Below are positions 45,228-53,594 of a stretch of 64,000 nt of DNA, one piece after another. The stretch lies in assembly GCA_017472925.1 (NCBI GenBank), contig JAFUNS010000034.1, forward strand, positions 124,001 through 188,000. Direction: 5' to 3'. The position numbers and the translations under genes are program-made. How positions within the stretch are numbered: the first letter of the stretch is position 1; every line of letters begins with the position of its first letter. The notes beneath the pieces were generated by a model. It saw nothing but the letters and a program-made list of their open reading frames with translations, had not been told where the DNA came from and did not search any database. This DNA is from Bacteroides sp. Lineage in GTDB: Bacteria; Bacteroidota; Bacteroidia; Bacteroidales; Bacteroidaceae.

Positions 45228-46070
45228 ATGCATCCTGTTTATCATGAAATAAAGAAAATGCTTGCGGGGTATTACCCTGATGCTGAAGCATCTGCACTGG
45301 CAAAAATGTTGCTGGTGGAAGTGCTCCATTTCTCAACCCTCGAATTGTTTGGTGGCAAAGATAAGGAAGTTTTTAAAAAAGACCTTGATGTTTTGTACGA
45401 AATGTCAAGGCGTTTGCAAAACCGGGAGCCTATACAATATATAATAGGTAGAGAAACATTCTGTGGCATGCCTTTCGTCGTGAACCGCCATGTGCTTATT
45501 CCTCGTCCGGAAACTCAGGATTTGGTGGAATGGATTGCCGAGGAGGATCAGCAGACAAATCCTTGTCGGTTGTTGGATATGGGCACTGGCAGTGGCTGTA
45601 TTGCCATCTCGTTGGCCAAGAAACTTCCACATGTCCAAGTGGAAGCTTGGGACATCTCCGGAGAGGCGTTGCAAGTGGCTCGCCAAAACGCATTGAACAA
45701 TCAAGTGAAGGTCGATTTCCACCAGCAAGATATACTTTCCGCTTCACCCGGAATAGCTGAGTGGAACGTCATTGTGAGCAATCCTCCTTACATAACCAAC
45801 AAAGAAAAGGCAGAAATGGAAGCCAATGTGCTGAATTGGGAACCTCACACCGCCTTGTTTGTGCCCGACCATGATCCCTTGTTGTTTTATCGCAAGATAG
45901 CTCAATTGGGAATGAGTATGTTGGTGGACGGAGGTGCACTCTATTTCGAAATCAATCGGGCTTATGGCACCGAAACCATAGCTATGCTTCAGGCATTGGG
46001 CTATGAAAACATCATTATCCGGAAAGACCGGTTTAACAATGAACGCATGATAAAAGCTACAAGACCATGA
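45228..46070 (+). CDS. prmC: peptide chain release factor N5-glutamine methyltransferase
   Basis: A 280-aa enzyme that methylates the GGQ glutamine of RF1 and RF2. An N-terminal helical RF-binding domain (1-80) is followed by a SAM-binding fold: LLDMGTGSGCIAISLAKKL near residue 118, the NPPY catalytic motif (SNPPYI, N185-Y188), and LYFEINRAYG near 243. Its stop overlaps the recX start (ATGA), so translation is coupled. Confidence 0.94.
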   Translation: MHPVYHEIKKMLAGYYPDAEASALAKMLLVEVLHFSTLELFGGKDKEVFKKDLDVLYEMSRRLQNREPIQYIIGRETFCGMPFVVNRHVLIPRPETQDLVEWIAEEDQQTNPCRLLDMGTGSGCIAISLAKKLPHVQVEAWDISGEALQVARQNALNNQVKVDFHQQDILSASPGIAEWNVIVSNPPYITNKEKAEMEANVLNWEPHTALFVPDHDPLLFYRKIAQLGMSMLVDGGALYFEINRAYGTETIAMLQALGYENIIIRKDRFNNERMIKATRP

Positions 46071-46552
46071 AAAAAGAATGTTCAGCAAATGAAGCACGAT
46101 ATAAAGCAGAAGCCTATTGTGCCGCGGCCGAACGCTGCATAACCGATGTCAGGAAGAAACTCCAGCAATGGGGTGCTCCTCAGGATTGTATGGATGAAAT
46201 TATCCGTGGATTGGTAGCCGACAACTATCTGTCCGAGCAACGATATGTCGATGCTTTCATTCGCGAAAAACATCGTTTTAACGGTTGGGGAAAAGCCAAG
46301 ATTGCACAGATGCTTCGTATGAAACAACTTCCTTCATCGCTTATCGAAGAGGCTGTGCTACATTTGGATAAAGAAGAATATCACTCAGCCCTCTCAGTTT
46401 TGCTTCGGAAAAAGAAGGATGGAATCAAAGCCCGCAACGCGTATGAACGCAATGGCAAACTGATTCGTTTTGCACTTGGCCGTGGCTATGAAATGAACGA
46501 TATTCTGAATTGTCTGAAAGAAATGGGATGCGATGATGAGTATATGGAATGA
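46067..46552 (+). CDS. recX: RecX family regulatory protein
   Basis: A 161-aa RecA modulator built of three-helix repeats: YCAAAERCITDVRKKLQQW (first), LVADNYLSEQRYVDAFIREK, and FNGWGKAKIAQMLRMKQL (second repeat, typical G-W-G/K-I pattern). It limits RecA filament growth in studied species. It is coupled to prmC upstream and to comF downstream by overlapping ends. Confidence 0.88.
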   Translation: MKKECSANEARYKAEAYCAAAERCITDVRKKLQQWGAPQDCMDEIIRGLVADNYLSEQRYVDAFIREKHRFNGWGKAKIAQMLRMKQLPSSLIEEAVLHLDKEEYHSALSVLLRKKKDGIKARNAYERNGKLIRFALGRGYEMNDILNCLKEMGCDDEYME

Positions 46553-47228
46553 TTGTTGGGAACTCTTTTTCCCCCGCTGTTGTGTGATTTGCGGCAAACG
46601 ATTGTTGAAAGCAGAAAGAGACTTGTGCATCCAGTGCCTTGCTAAATTGCCAAGAACTAATCTTCATCAACAAAAAAACAATGAAATGGAGCAAGCCTTC
46701 TGGGGTCGTTTCCCGATTGAGCGTGCCTCTGCTTTCCTTTATTATTCCAAAGGAGGAGATGTACGCAAGCTCCTCTATGCTTTGAAATATTATGGGCATC
46801 GGCAGGTGGGTGAGGTCTTGGGCCGATACATGGCCAGCGAAATGGTGGATGCAGACTTTTTCAATGGCATAGATTGCATTATCCCTGTTCCGCTCCATCC
46901 TCAAAAGTTGCGCATTCGCGGATACAATCAGAGCGAACTGTTAGCCCGTGGAGTGTCCTCTGTAACGGGTATCCCGGTCCTGACCGATGGATTGTGTAGG
47001 GAACAACACACCGAAACGCAGACACACAAGAGCCAGTATGGACGTTGGAAGAATGTGAACGAAATGTTTTCCCTCAACACACACTATTCTTTAAAGGACA
47101 AGCATGTGTTGTTGGTCGACGATGTGTTTACCACAGGAGCCACCCTCATAGCTTGTGCCGATGCCTTGAAGAGTGTGTCCGGTATCCGAATCAGTGTCTT
47201 GACCTTGGCAATGGCGGGAGAAACCTGA
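46533..47228 (+). CDS. ComF-family phosphoribosyltransferase-like protein
   Basis: A 231-aa protein with an N-terminal zinc-ribbon (C17, C20, C32, C35: CCVICGK...CIQC) and a C-terminal type I PRTase domain. This includes the PRPP loop VLLVDDVFTTGATL near 190-203, RGYNQSELLARG near 129, and the HKSQYGRWKN basic segment. ComF is needed for DNA uptake in competent bacteria, and the role elsewhere is unclear. The start lies inside the recX end; two consecutive ATGs (46533, 46536) are both possible. Confidence 0.9.
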   Translation: MMSIWNDCWELFFPRCCVICGKRLLKAERDLCIQCLAKLPRTNLHQQKNNEMEQAFWGRFPIERASAFLYYSKGGDVRKLLYALKYYGHRQVGEVLGRYMASEMVDADFFNGIDCIIPVPLHPQKLRIRGYNQSELLARGVSSVTGIPVLTDGLCREQHTETQTHKSQYGRWKNVNEMFSLNTHYSLKDKHVLLVDDVFTTGATLIACADALKSVSGIRISVLTLAMAGET

Positions 47229-47287
47229 TTTTGATATAAAATCTAAAAAATTACATCGTTCTTTTTCGTAATCTCAAATCCTTTCTC

Positions 47288-47295
47288 TAATTTTG
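47288..47295 (+). promoter_or_regulatory. promoter -7 element for pyrE
   Basis: TAATTTTGCAG matches TAnnTTTG, 28 bases before the pyrE ATG. Confidence 0.55.
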
Positions 47296-47323
47296 CAGAA
47301 AATATATCAGTTACAGTTAAGTT

Positions 47324-47962
47324 ATGAATACTTTAGAAAAATTATTCGCAGAGAAGTTATTGAAGATTAAGGCAATCAAGTTGCAACCGGCTAACCCGTT
47401 CACTTGGGCATCGGGTTGGAAGTCTCCATTCTATTGTGACAACCGTAAGACTCTTTCTTATCCTTCTTTACGTAATTTCGTCAAACTGGAAATCTGCCGT
47501 ACCATTCTCGAAGAATTCGGTCAGGTAGATGCTATCGCCGGTGTGGCAACAGGAGCTATTCCTCAAGGTGCATTGGTGGCAGAAGAATTGAACCTCCCGT
47601 TCGTTTACGTACGTTCTACTCCGAAGGATCATGGTTTGGAAAACCTGATTGAAGGTGAACTTCGTCCGGGTATGAAGGTGGTGGTTATCGAAGACTTGAT
47701 TTCTACGGGCGGCAGCAGTTTGAAGGCTGTAGAAGCTATCCGTCGCGATGGTTGCGAAGTGATTGGTATGGTGGCATCGTTCACCTACGGATTCCCTGTG
47801 GCTATTGAAGCTTTCAAGAGCGCTAAGGTGGATTTGGTGACATTGACCAACTACGAAGCTGTTTTGGATGTAGCTTTGAAGACTGGCTATATTAATGAAG
47901 AAGACGTTCCGGTATTGAACGTCTGGAGAAAAGATCCAGCCCATTGGGAAGCCGGCAAATAA
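47324..47962 (+). CDS. pyrE: orotate phosphoribosyltransferase
   Basis: A 212-aa PRTase converting orotate and PRPP to OMP in pyrimidine synthesis. Motifs are FTWASGWKSPFYCDNRK near residues 26-42, AGVATGAIPQGALVA near 72, the lysine-rich RSTPKDHGL loop near 101, and the PRPP site VVIEDLISTGGSSLKAV near 123-139. The hairpin at 47991 separates it from the next gene. Confidence 0.95.
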   Translation: MNTLEKLFAEKLLKIKAIKLQPANPFTWASGWKSPFYCDNRKTLSYPSLRNFVKLEICRTILEEFGQVDAIAGVATGAIPQGALVAEELNLPFVYVRSTPKDHGLENLIEGELRPGMKVVVIEDLISTGGSSLKAVEAIRRDGCEVIGMVASFTYGFPVAIEAFKSAKVDLVTLTNYEAVLDVALKTGYINEEDVPVLNVWRKDPAHWEAGK

Positions 47963-47990
47963 TTTGATATTCATTCAAAAATAAGATATT

Positions 47991-48036
47991 GAGAGCGGTT
48001 CGGGTGCGGCATCAGCACTCGGACGGTTCTCTTTTT
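47991..48036 (+). terminator. terminator after pyrE
   Basis: A 17-bp stem (GAGAGCGGTTCGGGTGC against GCACTCGGACGGTTCTC; three G-U pairs and one mismatch) has loop GGCATCA and is followed by TTTTT. Confidence 0.75.
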
Positions 48037-48051
48037 CACATTTATAAAAGT

Positions 48052-48477
48052 ATGGCACAATTCGAAAGTAATATAAAATACGTTCCTTATAGCCAGGAAC
48101 AGGTATATAATAAGTTGGAGGACTTGAACAATCTGGCCGCCTTGAAGGAACGCTTTGAACAAGTGCGCGAAAAAGTGGGCGACAAGATACAAGATATGTC
48201 TTTTGACCGCGATTCACTCACACTCACTGTGCAGGGCATGAATGTAACATTACGCATCATCGAGCGTGAGCCTTGTAAATGCATCAAGTTTGAGGGTGAC
48301 AAATCGCCTATCCCCGTGAACCTATGGATACAGGTGCTCCCTGTAACCAGCGAACAGGCCAAGCTGAAAGTAACCATTCGTGCCGAGGTGAACATGTTCA
48401 TGAAGGCTATGGTGACCAAGCCTTTGCAGGAAGGGGTAGAAAAGATTGCAGATATGTTAGCTATGATTTCATATTAA
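48052..48477 (+). CDS. SRPBCC-family (START-like) protein
   Basis: A 141-aa small protein with the helix-grip pattern: MAQFESNIKYVPYSQEQVYNKL opens with a beta strand and helix (the first residues identify the family), then strands through GMNVTLRIIEREPCKCIKF and a long C-terminal helix (VTKPLQEGVEKIADMLAMISY). An upstream in-frame ATG at 47989 would place the pyrE terminator inside the gene, so 48052 is used. It probably binds a hydrophobic ligand. Function unknown. argH follows 16 bases later. Confidence 0.78.
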   Translation: MAQFESNIKYVPYSQEQVYNKLEDLNNLAALKERFEQVREKVGDKIQDMSFDRDSLTLTVQGMNVTLRIIEREPCKCIKFEGDKSPIPVNLWIQVLPVTSEQAKLKVTIRAEVNMFMKAMVTKPLQEGVEKIADMLAMISY

Positions 48478-48493
48478 TATAAAGGATAGAGAT

Positions 48494-49834
48494 ATGGCAC
48501 AGAAACTTTGGGAGAAGAACGTGCAGGTGAACGAAGAGATAGACCGCTTCACCGTTGGCCGCGACCGCGAAATGGACCTCTATTTGGCTAAGCACGATGT
48601 GCTCGGTTCCATGGCGCACATTACTATGCTTGAAAGTATCGGATTGTTGGAAGCCGACGAGCTGGCAGTTTTATTGGAAGAGTTGAAGAATATCTATGCA
48701 TCGGCCGAACGGGGAGAGTTTTTGATTGAAGATGGCATAGAAGATGTCCATTCACAAGTGGAGCTGATGTTGACTCGTAAATTGGGCGATGTGGGAAAGA
48801 AAATTCATAGCGGGCGCTCACGCAACGACCAGGTTTTGGTAGACTTGAAACTCTACACCCGTAGCGAGTTGAAGGAAATAGCCATGGCAGTAGAAGACTT
48901 GTTCAAGGTTCTTGTAGCCCAAAGCAATAAATATAAGGATGTACTCATGCCTGGCTACACTCATTTGCAGATAGCCATGCCTTCCTCCTTTGGTTTGTGG
49001 TTCGGCGCCTATGCCGAAAGTTTGGTAGACGATATGATGTTCCTGCAGGCCGCCTTCAAGATGTGTAACCGCAATCCGCTCGGTTCGGCAGCTGGATATG
49101 GTTCCTCTTTCCCGCTGAACCGTGAAATGACCACCCGCTTATTGGGCTTCGAATCCATGAACTACAATGTGGTTTATGCTCAGATGGGACGAGGTAAGAT
49201 GGAACGCAATGTAGCCTTTGCTTTGGCTTCCATTGCCGGAACGGTGGCCAAGTTGGCATTCGATGCCTGCATGTTCAGCAGCCAGAACTTCGGTTTTGTG
49301 AAACTACCCGACGAGTGTACCACCGGTTCCAGTATCATGCCGCACAAGAAGAACCCTGATGTGTTTGAACTCACTCGTGCCAAGTGCAACAAGATACAGT
49401 CGCTTCCACAGCAAATCATGCTTATTATGAACAATCTCCCTTCGGGCTATTTCCGTGATTTGCAGATAATCAAGGAAGTCTTTCTGCCCGCTTTCGAGGA
49501 ACTGAAGGACTGTCTGCAGATGGCTACCTACATTATGGACAAGATATCCATCAATGAACACATCCTGGACGATGACCGTTATCTATACATCTTCAGTGTG
49601 GAAGAAGTGAACCGCCTTGCCAGTGAAGGCATGCCTTTCCGCGATGCCTACAAGAAAGTAGGTCTCGACATCGAAGCCGGTAAGTTTACTCATAATAAAC
49701 AGGTGCATCATACCCACGAAGGCAGTATCGGAAACCTCTGCAACGAGCAAATAACCGCTTTGATGGACAGCGTAGTGCAAGGCTTCAACTTTGCCACTAT
49801 GGAGCAAGCCGAAAACCATTTGTTAGGACGTTAA
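48494..49834 (+). CDS. argH: argininosuccinate lyase
   Basis: A 446-aa enzyme of the fumarase/aspartase superfamily that splits argininosuccinate to arginine and fumarate. It has SGRSRNDQ (near 97-104), the active-site TH in PGYTHLQ (near 155-161), and the superfamily signature GSSIMPHKKNPD (about 277-288). It is slightly shorter than the E. coli protein. No other arg genes are adjacent; in Bacteroides the pathway genes are scattered and partly use N-succinyl intermediates. Confidence 0.95.
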   Translation: MAQKLWEKNVQVNEEIDRFTVGRDREMDLYLAKHDVLGSMAHITMLESIGLLEADELAVLLEELKNIYASAERGEFLIEDGIEDVHSQVELMLTRKLGDVGKKIHSGRSRNDQVLVDLKLYTRSELKEIAMAVEDLFKVLVAQSNKYKDVLMPGYTHLQIAMPSSFGLWFGAYAESLVDDMMFLQAAFKMCNRNPLGSAAGYGSSFPLNREMTTRLLGFESMNYNVVYAQMGRGKMERNVAFALASIAGTVAKLAFDACMFSSQNFGFVKLPDECTTGSSIMPHKKNPDVFELTRAKCNKIQSLPQQIMLIMNNLPSGYFRDLQIIKEVFLPAFEELKDCLQMATYIMDKISINEHILDDDRYLYIFSVEEVNRLASEGMPFRDAYKKVGLDIEAGKFTHNKQVHHTHEGSIGNLCNEQITALMDSVVQGFNFATMEQAENHLLGR

Positions 49835-49845
49835 TTTTTTAGCCT

Positions 49846-50841
49846 ATGAATACTCATCAACCTTCAACCGACCGTTACGATAAGATGCAGTATACCTATT
49901 GCGGAAACAGCGGTCTGCTTTTGCCCCGCATTTCGCTGGGCTTGTGGCACAACTTCGGAAGCGTAGACGATTTCGGAGTGGCAACAGACATGATTAAGTA
50001 TGCGTTTGACAACGGAGTGACTCATTTTGACTTGGCCAACAATTATGGCCCTGAACCCGGAAGTGCCGAAACCAATTTCGGCAGAATCCTGAAGGAAAAC
50101 TTTCAGGGCTATCGCGATGAGATGATTATCTCCTCCAAGGCAGGTCACAGCATGTGGGCTGGCCCTTATGGCGACGGCAGCTCTCGCAAGAACCTTATGG
50201 CAAGTATTGACCAGAGTCTTCGCCGCACAGGATTGGAATATTTCGATATTTTCTATAGTCATCGTTACGATGGTGTAACTCCTGTCGAAGAAACCATCCA
50301 AACGTTGATAGATATTGTCAAGCAAGGCAAGGCGCTTTATATTGGTATCTCCAAATATCCGCCTGCACAAGCCCGTCAGGCATACGAAATGATGAAGGCT
50401 GCCGGTGTGCCTTGCCTCATCAGCCAATATCGTTACAGCATGTTTGATCGCGCCATTGAATCCGAAACGCTTCCTTTGGCCGCCGAATATGGCTCGGGAA
50501 TGATTGCTTTTTCTCCGTTGGCACAAGGCTTGTTGACCGACAAATATTTGCATGGAATTCCTGAAAACTCGCGTGCTGCCCGTTCTACTGGCTTCCTGCA
50601 ACTCAGTCAAGTAACCGATGAGAAGATACAGAAAGCCATGCAATTGAATGAGTTGGCAGTCCGTCGTGGACAGACTTTGGCCGAGATGGCATTGGCTTGG
50701 GTATTGAAGGATGAACGTATGACCTCTGTCATTGTAGGTGCCAGCTCCGTGCGCCAATTGGCTGCCAATCTTCATACGCTGGACAACCTCTCGTTCAGCG
50801 CCGAAGAACTTGCCGAGATAGAAACAATATTGAATAAATGA
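49846..50841 (+). CDS. aldo/keto reductase (YghZ-like)
   Basis: A 331-aa TIM-barrel NADPH-dependent reductase. Family features are the N-terminal LLPRISLGLWHNFG, FDLANNYGPEPGSAE with the catalytic Tyr (near 67), SSKAGH with the catalytic Lys near 103, FYSHRYD with His near 140, and the cofactor-binding IVGASSVRQLAANL near 289. YghZ-type enzymes act on L-glyceraldehyde 3-phosphate and methylglyoxal, but the in vivo substrate here is unknown. It lies 11 bases behind argH and may share its transcript. Confidence 0.9.
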   Translation: MNTHQPSTDRYDKMQYTYCGNSGLLLPRISLGLWHNFGSVDDFGVATDMIKYAFDNGVTHFDLANNYGPEPGSAETNFGRILKENFQGYRDEMIISSKAGHSMWAGPYGDGSSRKNLMASIDQSLRRTGLEYFDIFYSHRYDGVTPVEETIQTLIDIVKQGKALYIGISKYPPAQARQAYEMMKAAGVPCLISQYRYSMFDRAIESETLPLAAEYGSGMIAFSPLAQGLLTDKYLHGIPENSRAARSTGFLQLSQVTDEKIQKAMQLNELAVRRGQTLAEMALAWVLKDERMTSVIVGASSVRQLAANLHTLDNLSFSAEELAEIETILNK

Positions 50842-50860
50842 TAAAAAACGGGTGCAAAAA

Positions 50861-50892
50861 TTTGGCTATTATTGTAAAAGCCCTTATCTTTG
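50861..50892 (+). promoter_or_regulatory. promoter for the tRNA-Gly/tRNA-Leu pair
   Basis: TTTG at 50861-50864 and TATCTTTG at 50885-50892 are spaced 20 bases apart. This is a canonical Bacteroidetes promoter, about 20 bases ahead of tRNA-Gly. Confidence 0.75.
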
Positions 50893-50911
50893 CACCCGTT
50901 AAAACCGAAAT

Positions 50912-50984
50912 GCGGAAATAGCTCAGTTGGTAGAGCATAACCTTGCCAAGGTTAGGGTCGCGAGTTCGAGCCTCGTTTTCCGCT
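50912..50984 (+). tRNA. tRNA-Gly (anticodon GCC)
   Basis: The acceptor GCGGAAA pairs with TTTCCGC (discriminator T). The D-arm is GCTC...GAGC, the anticodon stem TAACC/GGTTA surrounds loop TTGCCAA, and the T-arm is CGAG-TTCGAGC-CTCG. No CCA is encoded. It is followed 15 bases later by tRNA-Leu. Confidence 0.95.
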
Positions 50985-50999
50985 CTCTCCCTTGAGGAT

Positions 51000-51084
51000 G
51001 CTCGAATGGTGGAATCGGTAGACACGAGGGACTTAAAATCCCTTGGCCATTGCGGCTGTGCGGGTTCAAGTCCCGCTTCGAGTA
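51000..51084 (+). tRNA. tRNA-Leu (anticodon TAA)
   Basis: The acceptor GCTCGAA pairs with TTCGAGT (discriminator A). The anticodon stem AGGGA/TCCCT surrounds loop CTTAAAA, giving TAA. A long variable arm (class II) and T-arm GCGGG-TTCAAGT-CCCGC follow. The gene composition changes sharply right after it, so its 3' end is a plausible integration site for the island. Confidence 0.95.
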
Positions 51085-51085
51085 C

Positions 51086-51134
51086 AAAGAAAAATCGCAA
51101 ACAGTTAATTAATAGCTGCTTGCGATTTTCTTTT
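51086..51134 (+). terminator. terminator after tRNA-Leu
   Basis: The stem AGAAAAATCGCAA / TTGCGATTTTCT (inner CAG/CTG pair) is followed by TTTTT. Immediately after it lies a direct repeat GCACCACATTTGCACCACA (51144 region), not explained by any gene. Confidence 0.75.
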
Positions 51135-51211
51135 TATAGAATTGCACCACATTTGCACCACAGAGTAATATCCGCTGACTCCAAATTCTTATTTTATGAT
51201 GGATTTTAAAT

Positions 51212-52078
51212 TTAATCCTTCATTATTGAATATATATTTTGTTTCTCTTTCATCAAGACAATAGATAAGTCAAATAACTCTTTAGCTTTAAACAACAACA
51301 AGTCTAGTGATTTTTTTAAGTTAGCATTCATGTTATCCACATCATTTTTATAGGTATGAATACTTTTTTCAAGTCTTTCCAACTCGAAAGTTGTATTCGC
51401 AATGTCTTGTTGATATCTTTTATATTCATCTTGATTTCCACTTTTAGAAAGCAATTGATACAATGTTGATAAAATACTCTGATTGTTTCTTTTCATTTCT
51501 GTTTCTGCAATATTTTGTCCTACACGTAGAACAAAATCTAATTGTTTATCAAGAATATCCGATAATAAAGTTCGTGATTCTATCCAACATTTGTCGTATT
51601 TACTTTCTATTTCAGTTTTATTGTTATTCGAATCTATTTCAAAAACATATCTATATTGTAAATCGTACGAAAAAATTAGTGATTTCTTTTTGGCAATTTC
51701 TGATTTTGTTACAGATAAATTATCATAATTCATGGAAATAGCAGGTCTAAAAGCTTCAACCGCATTCATTAATTCCAAATTATTTCTAAGACATAAATTA
51801 TATTCATCCAGTTTTTTCTCATTTTGTTGATGCTTAAGCAATACATATTGTTGGTTTATTGCTTTTTCATTATTTCTATTACTATGTATGATTGCCAAAT
51901 AGCCTACGGCAACCGCAAATAATCCACCGCAATAACTACCCCAAAAATTCAGCCATGCATCTTTAGAAATAATAGTTTCAATCATACGCCCATATGTTAG
52001 AGCATAATTAAGAATAAAGACAATAATCAAACCAACTATAATGATTGCAAAAACAACAATAATTTCTTTCTTTTTCAT
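51212..52078 (-). CDS. unrecognised membrane protein with two helices and coiled coil
   Basis: A 288-aa protein that I do not recognise. Residues 5-27 (IIVVFAIIIVGLIIVFILNY) and about 42-64 (FWGSYCGGLFAVAVGYLAII) form two transmembrane helices. The remaining 220 residues are cytoplasmic, very polar and rich in heptad-like helices (QQYVLLKHQQNEKKLDEY; the segment near 215-265). This layout is common among putative membrane effectors in defence islands, but also among many unrelated proteins. It is AT-rich and has its own promoter box at 52119. It is the gene of the island closest to the tRNA. Confidence 0.7.
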   Translation of the reverse strand: MKKKEIIVVFAIIIVGLIIVFILNYALTYGRMIETIISKDAWLNFWGSYCGGLFAVAVGYLAIIHSNRNNEKAINQQYVLLKHQQNEKKLDEYNLCLRNNLELMNAVEAFRPAISMNYDNLSVTKSEIAKKKSLIFSYDLQYRYVFEIDSNNNKTEIESKYDKCWIESRTLLSDILDKQLDFVLRVGQNIAETEMKRNNQSILSTLYQLLSKSGNQDEYKRYQQDIANTTFELERLEKSIHTYKNDVDNMNANLKKSLDLLLFKAKELFDLSIVLMKEKQNIYSIMKD

Positions 52079-52118
52079 ATAATTGCATCTTTTGGGGTAT
52101 ACTATTTAACTCAATAAA

Positions 52119-52126
52119 CAAATTTA
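52119..52126 (-). promoter_or_regulatory. promoter -7 element for the two-helix membrane protein
   Basis: The minus strand reads TAAATTTG, a TAnnTTTG match 41 bases before the ATG, though in an AT-rich spacer. Confidence 0.4.
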
Positions 52127-52155
52127 CTTAAAAAATGTTCATTTGAATTTTTACG

Positions 52156-53520
52156 TTAGTTCTTTTCAGTAATACACATAATAGGTAATGGTATATGAGT
52201 TTCTTTGTCTGCAGATAACTGAACTAAGTAGTTAGGACAATCAATAGTGAATGTCGCGGTATCTATTATATTTTTATTCTTCGTTAGAAATTTGGATACG
52301 AATTCTTTCTTAAACAATAGCTTTTGTTCTTCTTCTGAAATGATACTTATTATTAGTTCAAAGAAACGTTCTAATTCAGTATAAAACACAAAACTCCGTG
52401 GTGGAATAACTATTCTAAAAACACCAGTTCTGTTGTTAGTATCTGGAATTCTCAGATTGATGCAATAATTGAAAATTCCCCAAAAGCGATATGGCAATTG
52501 TTTATATACATTATTCTCTCCTTCTGTGCGTATCGGTTCACCATATATGGGTAAATCGAGAGTGAACATGTGTTTTATATCATAGCTATGGGTTAATTCT
52601 TCGGTCATTATAGTGATTAGCTCATCAGAAGATATTATTTTCGTTTGTATATTATATTGGCTATATATCGCATCCGTTTTCTCTCGTAATCTAGAATCAT
52701 TGCTTACAAAGATATCACAGGATGATGCATAATATGCGTGCTCTGAATCTGTATAGATGTTTTGTAGATTACGGTTTTTATCAGAAAAGAATCCTGAAAG
52801 GTTCAAAGTCAAATATAATGAAGTGAATAGTTCAAGATTTGATTTGCTTCTTTCTGCAATAGGATTTTCTATAAGTTCCACAAAAGTCTTGTTTGTTTGT
52901 GAGAATATAGTAGCATCCAATTCCTTAAAAATATTTGTAGAGTTCGAACCTTGTATCTTTCTATATTGAGAATCATTTGTTGTTGCTTGAATATAACTTT
53001 GTATTTGTTTAGGTATTTTTTTATCATTAAATAAAGTTGGCCCATATTCAAACATAAGCGAGAATAAATCTGCCAGGTTTTCAATCGTTTTGTTTATAAG
53101 AGGAATAACAAAAGGGTCAATATTCTCTTTCTTAAGGATTGACATAAAGTCATCAGGATTCAATTTGTTATTCATCAAATACTTACAGAAGGTATCTTTG
53201 GAAAATCCAGAACTTAATAGTTCTAATTCAGTGGCATTCTGAGTAAGATAATCTTTAGGATAGCATTTATAGGGATATGGATTGTTAATATTCTGTTCAT
53301 GTTCTAATAAATGATGTTCACAAATCTCTGTCAATAATTGAAAATCTTGTTCATAATAATTATTGTTAGCATCTTTACTAACCAACAAATCTTTTATATG
53401 AGCTTTTGAATATGGAAAGATGAAATAGTCTTTATTAGTCTGTAGAAATGTAAATAAATCACTATTCTGCTCATCTTTTAGATGGGTTATAATATTCCAA
53501 TCTAGATATATTTTTAACAT
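52156..53520 (-). CDS. PIN-like domain protein
   Basis: A 454-aa protein. The N-terminus MLKIYLDWNIITHLKD has the first acidic residue (D7) of a PIN-type nuclease. Much later comes HAYYASSCDIFVSNDSRLRE (residues about 258-278), which matches the second conserved PIN block (A..D.FVTND). Together they suggest a PIN-like ribonuclease fold with a long helical insertion. The C-terminal 150 residues are beta-rich and unassigned. PIN-like proteins of this size occur in defence islands, often as RNases. AT-rich; 77 bases separate it from the membrane protein gene. Confidence 0.68.
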   Translation of the reverse strand: MLKIYLDWNIITHLKDEQNSDLFTFLQTNKDYFIFPYSKAHIKDLLVSKDANNNYYEQDFQLLTEICEHHLLEHEQNINNPYPYKCYPKDYLTQNATELELLSSGFSKDTFCKYLMNNKLNPDDFMSILKKENIDPFVIPLINKTIENLADLFSLMFEYGPTLFNDKKIPKQIQSYIQATTNDSQYRKIQGSNSTNIFKELDATIFSQTNKTFVELIENPIAERSKSNLELFTSLYLTLNLSGFFSDKNRNLQNIYTDSEHAYYASSCDIFVSNDSRLREKTDAIYSQYNIQTKIISSDELITIMTEELTHSYDIKHMFTLDLPIYGEPIRTEGENNVYKQLPYRFWGIFNYCINLRIPDTNNRTGVFRIVIPPRSFVFYTELERFFELIISIISEEEQKLLFKKEFVSKFLTKNKNIIDTATFTIDCPNYLVQLSADKETHIPLPIMCITEKN

Positions 53521-53594
53521 AGTAAACCATATTTAATGTATTCTCATACTATTGATTGATAAATAACTTTATATTAAATTTTGTTTCTCCTTTA

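Noticed and set aside
45181..45336. N-terminal extension of ribD to 45336
   Set aside because: It would cross the divergent prmC promoter and overlap the first 109 bases of prmC; the deaminase domain begins at 45180.
47989..48051. Upstream start for the SRPBCC gene
   Set aside because: The extra 21 codons coincide with the pyrE terminator hairpin and are not protein-like.
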